The notes: generated by a model from the letters alone, not told the origin. 64,000 bases of DNA from Sphaerisporangium melleum (GCF_014646695.1 NZ_BMNT01000005.1:122770-186769), one strand, 5' to 3'. Numbered from the stretch's first letter, positions 15,970 through 24,269 are shown. Numbers and translations are program-made.

Positions 15970-18900
15970 GGCACGACCAATGAGTTGGGTCCGAGGAGGA
16001 CCTTGATGTCTCCCGCGAAGGTCCCACCGTTGATGTTCACCGCATAGTCGGGGAGCGCGACAAGGTTGATCTTCCGGTTGAGGCGCTCGACTCGCAGGTG
16101 GACCGGTGTTTCGCCCGGGTGCGTGGTCAGAATGCGCTTGAGCTCACTGACCAGTTCCTTGTTGATGCGTTCCTCACGGACGGCGATCACGACGGGTTCG
16201 CGGCCGCCGTCCTGGATCCCTGAGATGTCGATGAACGCGATCTCGGTGGCGTTGAAGGAGATGGTGGCGTCCTCGCCGTCACCGCGTGAGCGGATTCTGC
16301 CCGTGACGGAGACCACCAAGTCGGGCGCGAGATTGGTGCCGTACAGCTGGTAGGTCTGGGGGAAGCAGGGGACTTCGATCGAACCGTCGTAGTCCTCGAT
16401 CTTGAGGATCGCCCAGACGTCACCTTTCTTGGTGACCTTCTTGTCGACGCCGGAGATGATGCCGGCGATGCGGACGTTGCCTCCGCCCGCCTGGCCGTCC
16501 AGCACTTGGGCGATGGTCAGGTCCCGGTTCCGCTCCAGGACGCGTTCCGCGCCGGTGAGCGGGTGATCGGAGACGTAGAGGCCCAGCATTTCCCGCTCGA
16601 AGGCGAGTTTGGTCTTCTTGGGCCATTCCCCGTCCGGGATGGGGATCTGGAAGACGTTCGCGGTCTCGTCGGTGTCGAAGGCACCGAACAGTGAGTCCTG
16701 GCCTTGCGCCTCCTTGCGCTTGACGTCGATCACCGCGTCCACGGCCTGTTCATGGACCTGGTACAGGCCCATGCGGCTGTGTCCGAGCTCGTCGAAGACT
16801 CCGGCCTTGATCAGTGATTCGATCGTCCTCTTGTTGCAGACGACCTGCGGGACCTTGTTCAAGAAATCGTTGAAGTCGGTGTAGGCGCCCTTCTTCGCGC
16901 GGGTGGTGATGATGGCGTCGATGGCGTTCTCGCCGACGTTCTGGATGGCGCCCAGCCCGAATCGGACGTCCTCCCCCACGGCGCTGAACCGCAGCCCGGA
17001 CTCGTTGACGTCGGGCGGCAGGACCTTGAGTTTCATTCGCCGGCACTCGGCGAGGTACAGCGCCATCCGGTCCTTGTTGGTGCCGACCGAGGTGAGCAGG
17101 GCGGCCATGTACTCGGCCGGATAGTTGGCCTTGAGGTAGGCCGTCCAGTACGAGACGAGTCCGTAGCCGGCCGTGTGGGACTTGTTGAAGCCGTAGGAGC
17201 TGAACGGTTCAAGGACGTCCCAGACGGCCTTGGCGGCCTCCTTGGTATACCCCTTGTCGATCATGCCCTGGGAGAAGGTGGCCCATTGCTTGTCCATCTC
17301 CTCCTTCTTCTTCTTGCCCATCGCTCTGCGCAGGATGTCGGCGCCGCCGAGGGTGTAGCCGGCCAGTTGCTGGGCGATGGCCATGACCTGCTCCTGGTAG
17401 ACCACCAGGTGGTAGGTCGTGCCGAGGATCGGGTCGAGGGCTTCCTTGAGCGTGGGGTGGATCGGCGTGATGTCCTGCGATCCGGCTTTCCGCAGCGCGT
17501 AGTTGGTGTGGGCGTTGGCGCCCATCGGGCCGGGTCGTCCAAGAGCCAGGACCGACGAGATGTCTTCGAACCGGGCGGGGGCGATCAGCTTCGTCAGGTC
17601 CCGCATCATCGAGGAGTCGAGCTGGAACACGCCGAGCGTCTCACCGCGGGCCAGCAGCTCGTAGGTCTTCTTGTCGTCGAGTGACAAGGTGAGCATGTCC
17701 AGGTCGAAGCCGCGGTTGGCTTTGATGTTCTGGACGGCGTCGCCGATGACGGTGAGGTTGCGCAAGCCGAGGAAGTCCATCTTCAGCGCGCCCATGTTCT
17801 CGGAACTGGGGCCGTCGAAGCCGGTGATGCGGGCGCCGTCGTCGGGACGCTGGAAGATCGGCATGACGTCGATCAGGGGCTGCGAGGACAGGATGACGCC
17901 CGCGGCGTGCACACCGGTGCCTCTGGTGAGCCCTTCGAGGCCGAGCGCGGTGTCGATGACCTGCTTGACGTCAGGATCTTCCTCGTACAGTTTCCGCAGC
18001 TCGGTCGCTTCGGGGTACCGCGGGTGCTTCTCGTCGAAGATGCCGGTGAGCGGGATCTCCTTGCCCATGACGGCCGGCGGAAAAGCTTTGGTGATCTTCT
18101 CGCCGACGGCGAAGGGGTAGCCGAGAACGCGGGCCGCGTCCTTGACCGCGGCCTTCGACTTGATCGTCATGTACGTGATGATCAGCGAGACGTTGTCCTC
18201 GCCGTACTTCTCGGTGACATAACGGATCATGTCACCGCGCCTGCGCTCGTCGAAGTCCAAGTCGACGTCCGGCATGGAGATGCGTTCGGGGTTGAGGAAC
18301 CGCTCGAACAGCAGCGAGTGCTCGATGGGGTCGAGCTCGGTGATCCCGGTGACGTAGGCCACCATCGAGCCGGTAGCCGACCCTCGGCCCGGGCCGAGCC
18401 AGATGCCGTTGTCCCGGGCGTACTGGCAGATGTCGGCGACGACGAGGAAGTAGCCGGGGAACCCCATGCTCTCGATGACGCCGAGCTCGTAATCGATGCG
18501 CTCCATGACGTCGGCGGGCACGGGGTCGCCGTAGCGGCGGACCGCGCCGCGATGGGCTTCCTTGCGCAGCCAGCTCATCTCGGTCTCCCCTTCGGGGACC
18601 GGGAACTTGGCAGCCAGGTCGCGGTGAGCGAAAACCTCGTCGTAGGGTTCGACTCGCTCGGCGATCAGCAGAGTGTTCTTGCAGCCCTCGGCCCACATGT
18701 CGGAGCCCGGGTTCAGGGCCCACATCTCCTCTGCCGAGCGCACGTAGTAGCCGTTGCCGGAGAACCGGAACCGGTCGGGGTTGCTGAGCTGGGAGTTCGT
18801 TCCGACGCACAGCAGGGCGTCGTGGGCGGTGGCCTGGTCTTCGGTGACGTAGTGGCTGTCGTTGGTGACCAGGGGAGGAATGCCGAGGGCCTTGCCGATC

Positions 18901-19547
18901 CGGAGAAGATCTTCCCGGACCCCGGTCTCGATCGGGATTCCGCCGTGGTCCATGATCTCCAGGAAGTAGTTGTCCCGGCCGAAGATCTCCTGGTATTTGG
19001 CGGCGTGCTCCAGCGCCTTGTCGTACTGGCCGAGCCGCAGGCGGGTCTGGACCGCCCCGGACGGGCAGCCGGTGGTGGCGACGATCCCCTCGTGGTACTG
19101 CTCGAACAGCTCGTCGTCCATGCGCGGGTACTTCTTCATGTGGCCTTCGAGGGAGGCCAGCGAAGAGATCTTGAAAAGGTTGCGCAGCCCTTGGGCGTTC
19201 ACGGCCCACATGGTCTTGTGCAAGTAGGTGCCGCTGGCCGACACGTCGCCGCCGAGCCCGGTGCGCTCGTCCGACTTGCGCTGGTGGGGTTCGCCCCAGA
19301 ACACCGGCTTCTTGTAGTGGCGGGACTCGGGGCTGACGTAACCCTCGATCCCAATGATCGGCTTCACGCCGGCGGACTTCATCGACTTCTGGAACTCGTA
19401 GGCGCCGAACATGTTGCCGTGGTCGCTCATAGCGATCGCGGGCATGCCCAGCTCGGCCGCCCGCGCGGCCAGCTTGCCGATCTTCGCCGCACCGTCGAGC
19501 ATCGAGTACTCAGTGTGAACGTGCAGGTGGACGAACGAATCAGCCAT
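15966..19547 (-). CDS. dnaE: DNA polymerase III alpha subunit (DnaE1-type), possibly an extra copy
   Basis: A 1193-aa C-family polymerase, near the DnaE1 length. The PHP exonuclease domain is intact (HLHVHTEYSMLDG, MSDHGN, TNDSHYV). The catalytic aspartates are D427 and D429 in PDVDLDF and D591 in MDFLGLR. A tail with an OB-like fold follows (VRIAGIISGVDKKV). One oddity is that the conserved aromatic-RPGP motif reads ALGRPGPMG, with Gly670 where Tyr or Phe is normal. Flanking genes are not the usual lspA/rluD-type neighbours seen in Streptomyces. Directly upstream, across a strong hairpin, lies a peptide-modification cluster. It is a real, probably functional polymerase gene; whether it is the housekeeping replicase or a second copy cannot be decided here. 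Confidence 0.95.
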   Translation of the reverse strand: MADSFVHLHVHTEYSMLDGAAKIGKLAARAAELGMPAIAMSDHGNMFGAYEFQKSMKSAGVKPIIGIEGYVSPESRHYKKPVFWGEPHQRKSDERTGLGGDVSASGTYLHKTMWAVNAQGLRNLFKISSLASLEGHMKKYPRMDDELFEQYHEGIVATTGCPSGAVQTRLRLGQYDKALEHAAKYQEIFGRDNYFLEIMDHGGIPIETGVREDLLRIGKALGIPPLVTNDSHYVTEDQATAHDALLCVGTNSQLSNPDRFRFSGNGYYVRSAEEMWALNPGSDMWAEGCKNTLLIAERVEPYDEVFAHRDLAAKFPVPEGETEMSWLRKEAHRGAVRRYGDPVPADVMERIDYELGVIESMGFPGYFLVVADICQYARDNGIWLGPGRGSATGSMVAYVTGITELDPIEHSLLFERFLNPERISMPDVDLDFDERRRGDMIRYVTEKYGEDNVSLIITYMTIKSKAAVKDAARVLGYPFAVGEKITKAFPPAVMGKEIPLTGIFDEKHPRYPEATELRKLYEEDPDVKQVIDTALGLEGLTRGTGVHAAGVILSSQPLIDVMPIFQRPDDGARITGFDGPSSENMGALKMDFLGLRNLTVIGDAVQNIKANRGFDLDMLTLSLDDKKTYELLARGETLGVFQLDSSMMRDLTKLIAPARFEDISSVLALGRPGPMGANAHTNYALRKAGSQDITPIHPTLKEALDPILGTTYHLVVYQEQVMAIAQQLAGYTLGGADILRRAMGKKKKEEMDKQWATFSQGMIDKGYTKEAAKAVWDVLEPFSSYGFNKSHTAGYGLVSYWTAYLKANYPAEYMAALLTSVGTNKDRMALYLAECRRMKLKVLPPDVNESGLRFSAVGEDVRFGLGAIQNVGENAIDAIITTRAKKGAYTDFNDFLNKVPQVVCNKRTIESLIKAGVFDELGHSRMGLYQVHEQAVDAVIDVKRKEAQGQDSLFGAFDTDETANVFQIPIPDGEWPKKTKLAFEREMLGLYVSDHPLTGAERVLERNRDLTIAQVLDGQAGGGNVRIAGIISGVDKKVTKKGDVWAILKIEDYDGSIEVPCFPQTYQLYGTNLAPDLVVSVTGRIRSRGDGEDATISFNATEIAFIDISGIQDGGREPVVIAVREERINKELVSELKRILTTHPGETPVHLRVERLNRKINLVALPDYAVNINGGTFAGDIKVLLGPNSLVVP

Positions 19548-19671
19548 GGTGGATCTCTGGCCTTTCGTGCTGAGGGCGGGCGGAGACCAGAACTCTATCG
19601 AGAGCCGGCTGGGACTGGTGGAACCCGATCGCCGATTGTGATGACTGGGTTGAACGCCGGCCGAGACATGC

Positions 19672-19704
19672 GCGGGCCCCGCAGCCGCCGGCTGCGGGGC
19701 CCGC
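19672..19704. terminator. Strong GC hairpin between candidate precursor and dnaE
   Basis: The arms GCGGGCCCCGCAGC (19672-19685) and GCTGCGGGGCCCGC (19691-19704) are perfectly complementary with a 5-nt centre, of which C/G also pair. It lies 14 bp after the precursor stop and about 125 bp before dnaE. A terminator, or an attenuator that lets the short peptide message dominate, is likely. There is no T-run, as is usual in high-GC actinobacteria. Confidence 0.7.
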
Positions 19705-19718
19705 TCGGCTGGTCGGGG

Positions 19719-19934
19719 TCAGGCCAGGGGCGCCGTCAGCGGCACGGTGGTGGCGGTCCGCAGGGCGAAGTTGTCCTGCATCCCCTTGTCGCACGCGGTC
19801 TCGGGGGCGATGAGCCCCTTGCGGGTGGCTTCCATGAAGGTCTCGATGTCGGCCGGGTCGAGGCCGAGACCGAGACCGGGGCCCTCCAGCCGGAGGCTGG
19901 TGGCGGCTCTCTCGTTGGGCTGGGTCATGGTCAT
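19719..19934 (-). CDS. Candidate precursor peptide of a modified-peptide (RiPP-like) cluster
   Basis: A 71-aa ORF with a proper AGAAGGAA site ahead of the ATG at 19934. It lies 34 bp downstream of an oxygenase-like gene and is followed at once by a strong hairpin. The N-terminal half (TSLRLEGPGLGLGLDPADIE, then TFMEATRKGLIAPETACDKG) is acidic and helical, leader-like. The C-terminal third (GMQDNFALRTATTVPLTAPLA) is rich in Thr, Ala, Pro and Leu, a plausible core for hydroxylation. There is one Cys and no tail of Cys typical of lanthipeptides. No known precursor family was recognised, so precursor status is inferred from size, position and neighbours. Confidence 0.55.
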   Translation of the reverse strand: MTMTQPNERAATSLRLEGPGLGLGLDPADIETFMEATRKGLIAPETACDKGMQDNFALRTATTVPLTAPLA

Positions 19935-19968
19935 GGTGTACGTTCCTTCTCTCTGTAGGCCCGGTGGG

Positions 19969-20529
19969 TCACCGGGAGCAGGTGGCCACGGCCATGACTA
20001 GCTGCTGGCCGTGCTCGATCGGAACGACCGAATGGGTGAGCCAGCCGGGAGCGACCGTCAAAGCGCCCGCCATCGGCTTGACGAGGACCTGGCGACCCCA
20101 GGGGAGTCCCGGCATCGCGGTCAGGTCGCTGCCGGCGCGCGGGTCTGCCAGCGACAGGCACCCGGATTCGGCGGTCGAAGGGGCCGGGGTCGCGGCCAGA
20201 CAGCACCAGCCGATGTAGGCGGAGGCATCGGCGGCGGCTGGAATGCCGTATCCCTCCCGCCAACCCTGGATGCGGACGGTCACCGCTGTGACCGGAGGCC
20301 CTGTGACAGTGCCGGCGAGGACGCTCATCCTTGCCAGAAAGACCTTCTCCAGTGCGGCCTGGTCGGTCAGGACGACATGGGCAGGCAGGTCCTCACAGAT
20401 CGGCCCGGTTGCCGGCAGGCTCATGTCGTCGCGGGCGATGCCTCGCAGGTTGATCGCGTCCACGATGACCCTGGTTCCCCAGAGGAACTGGACTGGAGCG
20501 TCGTTCTGCGTCGCAATCAGCGAGGTCAT
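19969..20529 (-). CDS. Degenerate 2OG-Fe(II) oxygenase-like protein lacking the first iron ligand
   Basis: A 186-aa protein related to the enzyme encoded just upstream. Shared landmarks are a C-terminal strand set (GCLSLADPR; VKPMAGALTVAPGWLTHSVV) with the distal His at H166. Where the upstream paralogue has HHD, this one reads AAD, so the first iron-binding histidine appears lost. The 2-oxoglutarate-binding Arg strand is also changed (HGQQLVMAVAT). It may be a non-catalytic partner, a peptide-binding subunit, or a decayed copy. Its ATG at 20529 overlaps the stop of the paralogue (ATGA), which argues for a maintained heteromeric pair. Confidence 0.72.
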   Translation of the reverse strand: MTSLIATQNDAPVQFLWGTRVIVDAINLRGIARDDMSLPATGPICEDLPAHVVLTDQAALEKVFLARMSVLAGTVTGPPVTAVTVRIQGWREGYGIPAAADASAYIGWCCLAATPAPSTAESGCLSLADPRAGSDLTAMPGLPWGRQVLVKPMAGALTVAPGWLTHSVVPIEHGQQLVMAVATCSR

Positions 20530-21176
20530 CTCATCCCCGTCCAATCCTTGTCGTAGGCCACGTTCCAGGCGATACAGATACGTCGGCCACCGCCGGTGAG
20601 AGTCGCCTGGACCGAATGCGGCAGCCACCCCGGAAAGGCGACCATCCGTCCCGGCGTCGGTTCCACCCGGTACGTGCCCTCGGAGGCATCCCGGGCGATC
20701 GCGGCGGGACGGGGGTCGAGCAGTTGCAGATAACCGGCGTCACCCGTGCCACCTGCGTCACCCGACTCGACGTAGTACACCCCCGACCAGGCCGAGTCAT
20801 GGTGAGTGTGAGGGCGCAGGCTCCCACCCTCGGCGTACACAACGGTCCACGCCTCGGCGATCACTTCTTGGGTGACCTCGCTTGCCGCGTCTCCGAGCAC
20901 CGCGCGGGTGAGGGCGGACACCGCAGCCATGATCTGGCTCTTGAACCAGTCGATGGCCGGATGGCTCCAGGCCAGGATGTCCTGGTTGGCCTTGGTCGCC
21001 GAGATCACCCCGAAATTCGACGCCTCGGGGTCTGTCGTGGTGCGGCTGACGATGAGGTCACGCAGGACCTCGTTCTGCTCGGCGGCACCGGGGAGATCGG
21101 CGATGTACAGCGGGCTCCTCCACAGCGACATCGGCTTCACCGCTGTGTCGCTGCTGGGGAGTGCGGTGATGCTCAT
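20526..21176 (-). CDS. Putative 2OG-Fe(II) oxygenase (TIGR02466-like prolyl-hydroxylase fold)
   Basis: A 216-aa protein. Near residues 122-135, LRPHTHHDSAWSGVYYVES supplies candidate iron ligands (H125/H126 and D127). The distal His is H187 in GRMVAFPGWLPHSVQ and the 2-oxoglutarate Arg is R198 or R199 in GGRRICIAWNV. This order matches the double-stranded beta-helix oxygenases. The ATG at 21176 has GGAGG upstream and overlaps the HExxH gene stop (ATGA). It sits in a five-gene minus-strand unit with a candidate precursor, so peptide hydroxylation or desaturation is the natural guess; the substrate is not shown. Confidence 0.8.
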   Translation of the reverse strand: MSITALPSSDTAVKPMSLWRSPLYIADLPGAAEQNEVLRDLIVSRTTTDPEASNFGVISATKANQDILAWSHPAIDWFKSQIMAAVSALTRAVLGDAASEVTQEVIAEAWTVVYAEGGSLRPHTHHDSAWSGVYYVESGDAGGTGDAGYLQLLDPRPAAIARDASEGTYRVEPTPGRMVAFPGWLPHSVQATLTGGGRRICIAWNVAYDKDWTGMR

Positions 21177-21922
21177 GTGGCCTCCTTCAGGTGACGGGCG
21201 ACGGCACGCCCGAGGTCGGTCAGGTCGTCGGCGATCCGGTCGAGCACATGCAGGCATCCGGTTCGGTAGGCCGCCAGCTTCGCCAGACGGCCCGGCGGGG
21301 CGTCGCCCGCCGCCTCGTACAGGCGGATCAGGACGGTGGCTACATGGGCGGCCCCCAGGACCTCGGCCGGTGAGCGGTCGGCGGTCCCGGACGGTAGGGC
21401 GACCCGCCGCGCGGACGGCAACTCCAGCCGCCAGAGCTCTTCCAGCAGGTAGAGCCACTGATGGGACAGTTCGTGAACGACCTGCTCGCGCAACTCGATC
21501 GGAGTGGCGAACGCCTCTTCAGCGAGCAGAATGTGCTGCGGCCATGCCCGGGATGACGCGGAGATCGCCCCGTTCGCCGGGTACAGGCCGGCATACCGGA
21601 TCGGCAGGGTAGTGAGCTGCGTCCAGGCGGGAACAAGTACTCCGATCTCCGCCAGTTTGGCTGCCACCTGTACTTTCTTCCCGGGTGTGAGGGGAATCGC
21701 GGGCATGGCCTGGCCTCCGGCCAGGAGCAGAGCACCGGACGGCCCGAGCCAGGTCTCGGCATGATGTTCTCCGATTCGACCGGTTCGTCCTTCGCGTTCC
21801 GCGGTGACGTGTCGGGCGGCTGCCACGGCGGCCAACAACCGCTTGGCGGTGAAACCCTCATCCACGAAAGGCAGCCCGTCCAGCAAAGTGAGGGGATCGG
21901 ACAGGTCATAGATCTGCGTCAT
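21173..21922 (-). CDS. HExxH-motif protein, candidate peptide beta-hydroxylase
   Basis: A 249-aa protein with the zinc/iron-type motif H150-E-L-S-H154 in QVVHELSHQWLYLLEEL, followed by acidic residues at about 161-162 that could complete a metal site. Otherwise it is helical, with no signal peptide. HExxH proteins of this size beside small peptides in actinobacteria belong to a group described as alpha-ketoglutarate-dependent peptide beta-hydroxylases, although the motif looks like a protease. Position, immediately upstream of and overlapping an oxygenase gene in a cluster with a 71-aa ORF, favours the modification role. A simple metallopeptidase cannot be excluded. Confidence 0.72.
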   Translation of the reverse strand: MTQIYDLSDPLTLLDGLPFVDEGFTAKRLLAAVAAARHVTAEREGRTGRIGEHHAETWLGPSGALLLAGGQAMPAIPLTPGKKVQVAAKLAEIGVLVPAWTQLTTLPIRYAGLYPANGAISASSRAWPQHILLAEEAFATPIELREQVVHELSHQWLYLLEELWRLELPSARRVALPSGTADRSPAEVLGAAHVATVLIRLYEAAGDAPPGRLAKLAAYRTGCLHVLDRIADDLTDLGRAVARHLKEAT

Positions 21923-22021
21923 ATGGAGGCCTCCAAGACCTCGGTGGCCGGTCGGCGGCCAGATGCCACTCGGGACACGCTCTCCGCGACCGGCATCCTC
22001 AGGAGTCGACTGTTGCGGTGG

Positions 22022-22732
22022 TCACGAGGCGGCCGGTTCCAAAGGTCTCTTGATCAGGTGCAGGTGAGATTCCATAGGCCTGCTGTCGATGCCGATGGCG
22101 GCCAGTCCCACGCCGGACCGGCGACCGATCTGCAGACATGGAAGCGGCCACTCGGCGTCCGGATCGGGAGTGAAGTAGACCTTGGGCGGAATGCGCATGC
22201 CGGCCAATATCTGCGGGCCGAGCGCGACTCCGTCGTAGGTGTCGTAGGCGAACCGCTCGTGGCCGATGTCGAAGTCGTGGATGACGGCCACGCCGGCGGC
22301 GATGGCGTCCAACTCCCGCGACAGCGGCCAGCCCGCGCCCCAGTGGGCATCAAGGAAGAACAGCGGCCGCTCATACCGCGAGCCGACCGCGGACACCATC
22401 TCCGGGGAATCGCCGCATTCGATGGTGGCGTTGCCGTGCCCGGCGAGACGATGCCGGGTGAACGAGGCGTATCGGGCGTCGATGTCGCAAGCGAACACCG
22501 GCAACTCGGGGTAACGCGAAGCCAGATACTCAGTCGTGTCACCGAGGAAACAGCCGGTCTCCACGATCGCGTCGCACGAATACCGGCACACCAGATCGTC
22601 CAGGAGGAGCGCCACGGTGATGTCGAAGCCGAGCGGTCCTCCGCCGTCCGACAAGCGCACCGCGCCGGCACGGGGCACCCGGTAGAAAACGCTGAAGGTG
22701 GCCGCGACCCGATCGCATGCCGTCACATCCAT
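22022..22732 (-). CDS. Methyltransferase-like Rossmann-fold protein
   Basis: A 236-aa protein with an apparent SAM-binding pattern: VETGCFLGDTTEYLA as motif I, VFACDID as motif II, and PLFFLDAHWGAGWPLSREL as a later strand-loop. The DAH and HDFDIG motifs resemble small class I methyltransferases acting on sugars or peptides, and also distantly the cephalosporin hydroxylase-like group. It is the first gene of the minus-strand peptide cluster, 99 bp upstream of the HExxH gene. ATG 22732 was chosen over the TTG at 22735 because of AAGGGGG spacing. Target unknown. Confidence 0.68.
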   Translation of the reverse strand: MDVTACDRVAATFSVFYRVPRAGAVRLSDGGGPLGFDITVALLLDDLVCRYSCDAIVETGCFLGDTTEYLASRYPELPVFACDIDARYASFTRHRLAGHGNATIECGDSPEMVSAVGSRYERPLFFLDAHWGAGWPLSRELDAIAAGVAVIHDFDIGHERFAYDTYDGVALGPQILAGMRIPPKVYFTPDPDAEWPLPCLQIGRRSGVGLAAIGIDSRPMESHLHLIKRPLEPAAS

Positions 22733-22832
22733 CAACCCCCTTGTGCACCCCGGTTACCAGCCCCTTCGAATTTGCCCTCGCCGCAGGCACGGCGGTAGTG
22801 GCAGGTGTTGCCCGCCTGGCCGGACGGCAGCC

Positions 22833-22871
22833 GTCAGGGCAACCGGACACCGCGTGCCCGGTTGCCCTGAC
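22833..22871. promoter_or_regulatory. Perfect 14-bp inverted repeat in the divergent promoter
   Basis: The arms GTCAGGGCAACCGG (22833-22846) and CCGGTTGCCCTGAC (22858-22871) are exact complements with an 11-nt centre. The repeat lies between the methyltransferase start (22732) and the regulator start (22920), where an operator controlling both directions would be expected. Confidence 0.6.
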
Positions 22872-22919
22872 AGGCGAGAACACTGCATCGTGGCGAGCAG
22901 GACGCAGCAAGGAGGTGCC

Positions 22920-24269
22920 GTGGAACACACTCGCCGATGCGCGAAGGACATCGCGGCGCGGCTGGCGGGCTCGCCCCCGCACGACATCGCCGCCGAAATC
23001 ATCAGGTGCTGCGGAGTGCACGCTGTGAAGGCGTACCGCTTGGCGCATGGGTGGACGGTCAATGAAGCGCTTCAGGAACTGGAACGGTCGTCCCGAGCGG
23101 CCGGCCTTCCGAACCGTGGAACCGACGAGCGGACCTGGCGGCGCTGGGAGTCGACCGGCCGAGCCGACAACGACTACCAGGACCGTCTATCCCGCCTGTT
23201 CCATACCAACCCGGTCACGCTTGGATTCACCATCGACCACTCCCCCGTTGGGGGTGAGAACACGAATCGTCGAGATGTTCTTCGCTGGAGCGTCGCAGCG
23301 ATCATCAGCCCAGTGGCAGCGGACGCCGAGCACATTGCTCGGGAATTGACCCGCGAGAGCGAGCGAACCGACATCGGATCGAGTACTTTGGACGGCTTAC
23401 GTCATGCAATCAGCGACTACGGCCGCAATTACTCCTGTTACTCCGCTGAAGAGCTATGGCGGTCCGCTGCCGCCGACCGCTGGCGAGTTGTTGACCTTAC
23501 GCAGCGCCGTATGACACTGCGCCAGCGCAAGGAGTTGTACGTCACCGCCGGCTGGCTGTCCGTGGTACTGGCCTGGGCCGCTCATGATCAAGGTGCCGAT
23601 CAGGTCGCACTGGCTTACACCGCTGACGCCCGTCACCACGCGATGGAAGCGGACTGTGCTGAGGTCGTGGCATGGGCGCGGGATGCGGAGGCCACCATGT
23701 ATTTCTACTCCGGCCGACCTCATGAAGCGCTCTACGCCGCCCAGCACGGGATGGCATTCGCTCCATCTGGAAGCGCAGCGCAAGTGCGACTGACCGGGCA
23801 ACTGACACGCATCTACGCCCGCCTCGGTCGGGCAATGCCCGCCGAGCAAGCCCTCACCGAGTTGCGTCGGCATGCCGACCATCAGCCAGAGCACGCCAGC
23901 GGCCTGTTCTCGGCGGACGCGGTACGCATCGCCGCGATATCGGCCACGTCGCACCTATGGCTGGGTCACGATCAACAGGCCAAGGCGGACGCCGAGCGAG
24001 CGGTGAACGTGTACAAGCGCCTGTCCCCCTACGCATCGCCGACCCGACAGGCCATCACACTGCTGGATCTGGCTACCGCGTGCGCTCGCCTGGGCGACCC
24101 CGACGAGGCGGTCGTACACGGATCGGCCGCCGTATCAGCGAAACGCCACGCCGCGGCCATCATCACGCGTGCGCGTGTCATGCAAGGCGTCCTGGAGCGC
24201 ACTTATCCCAGGTCGTCTGCCACGGAGTTGTTCAAGCAGAAAATCATGGAGATCGAGGGAGCCGACTGA
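22920..24269 (+). CDS. Regulator with N-terminal helix-turn-helix and TPR-like repeats
   Basis: A 449-aa protein. The N-terminal 90 residues hold a putative DNA-binding region (AYRLAHGWTVNEALQELERS, then ERTWRRWESTGRADNDYQDRLSRLF). A short hydrophobic stretch at NRRDVLRWSVAAIISPVAAD follows, then about 300 residues of TPR-like helices (GADQVALAYTADARHHAMEAD; RLGDPDEAVVHGSAAV). This is the common actinobacterial XRE/TPR regulator plan. The GTG at 22920 follows AAGGAGGTGCC, and the divergent placement with a 14-bp inverted repeat marks it as the probable controller of the peptide cluster. It differs from the 440-aa pair. Confidence 0.82.
   Translation: MEHTRRCAKDIAARLAGSPPHDIAAEIIRCCGVHAVKAYRLAHGWTVNEALQELERSSRAAGLPNRGTDERTWRRWESTGRADNDYQDRLSRLFHTNPVTLGFTIDHSPVGGENTNRRDVLRWSVAAIISPVAADAEHIARELTRESERTDIGSSTLDGLRHAISDYGRNYSCYSAEELWRSAAADRWRVVDLTQRRMTLRQRKELYVTAGWLSVVLAWAAHDQGADQVALAYTADARHHAMEADCAEVVAWARDAEATMYFYSGRPHEALYAAQHGMAFAPSGSAAQVRLTGQLTRIYARLGRAMPAEQALTELRRHADHQPEHASGLFSADAVRIAAISATSHLWLGHDQQAKADAERAVNVYKRLSPYASPTRQAITLLDLATACARLGDPDEAVVHGSAAVSAKRHAAAIITRARVMQGVLERTYPRSSATELFKQKIMEIEGAD

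Noticed and set aside
20526-21458. 310-aa version of the oxygenase
   Set aside because: The first 94 residues overlap the HExxH gene in another frame and are Arg/Pro/Gly-rich shadow; the ATG at 21176 follows GGAGG.
22698-22919. N-terminal extension of the 449-aa regulator
   Set aside because: The extension crosses the inverted repeat and the methyltransferase start; the GTG at 22920 has an AAGGAGG site and gives a standard N-terminus.
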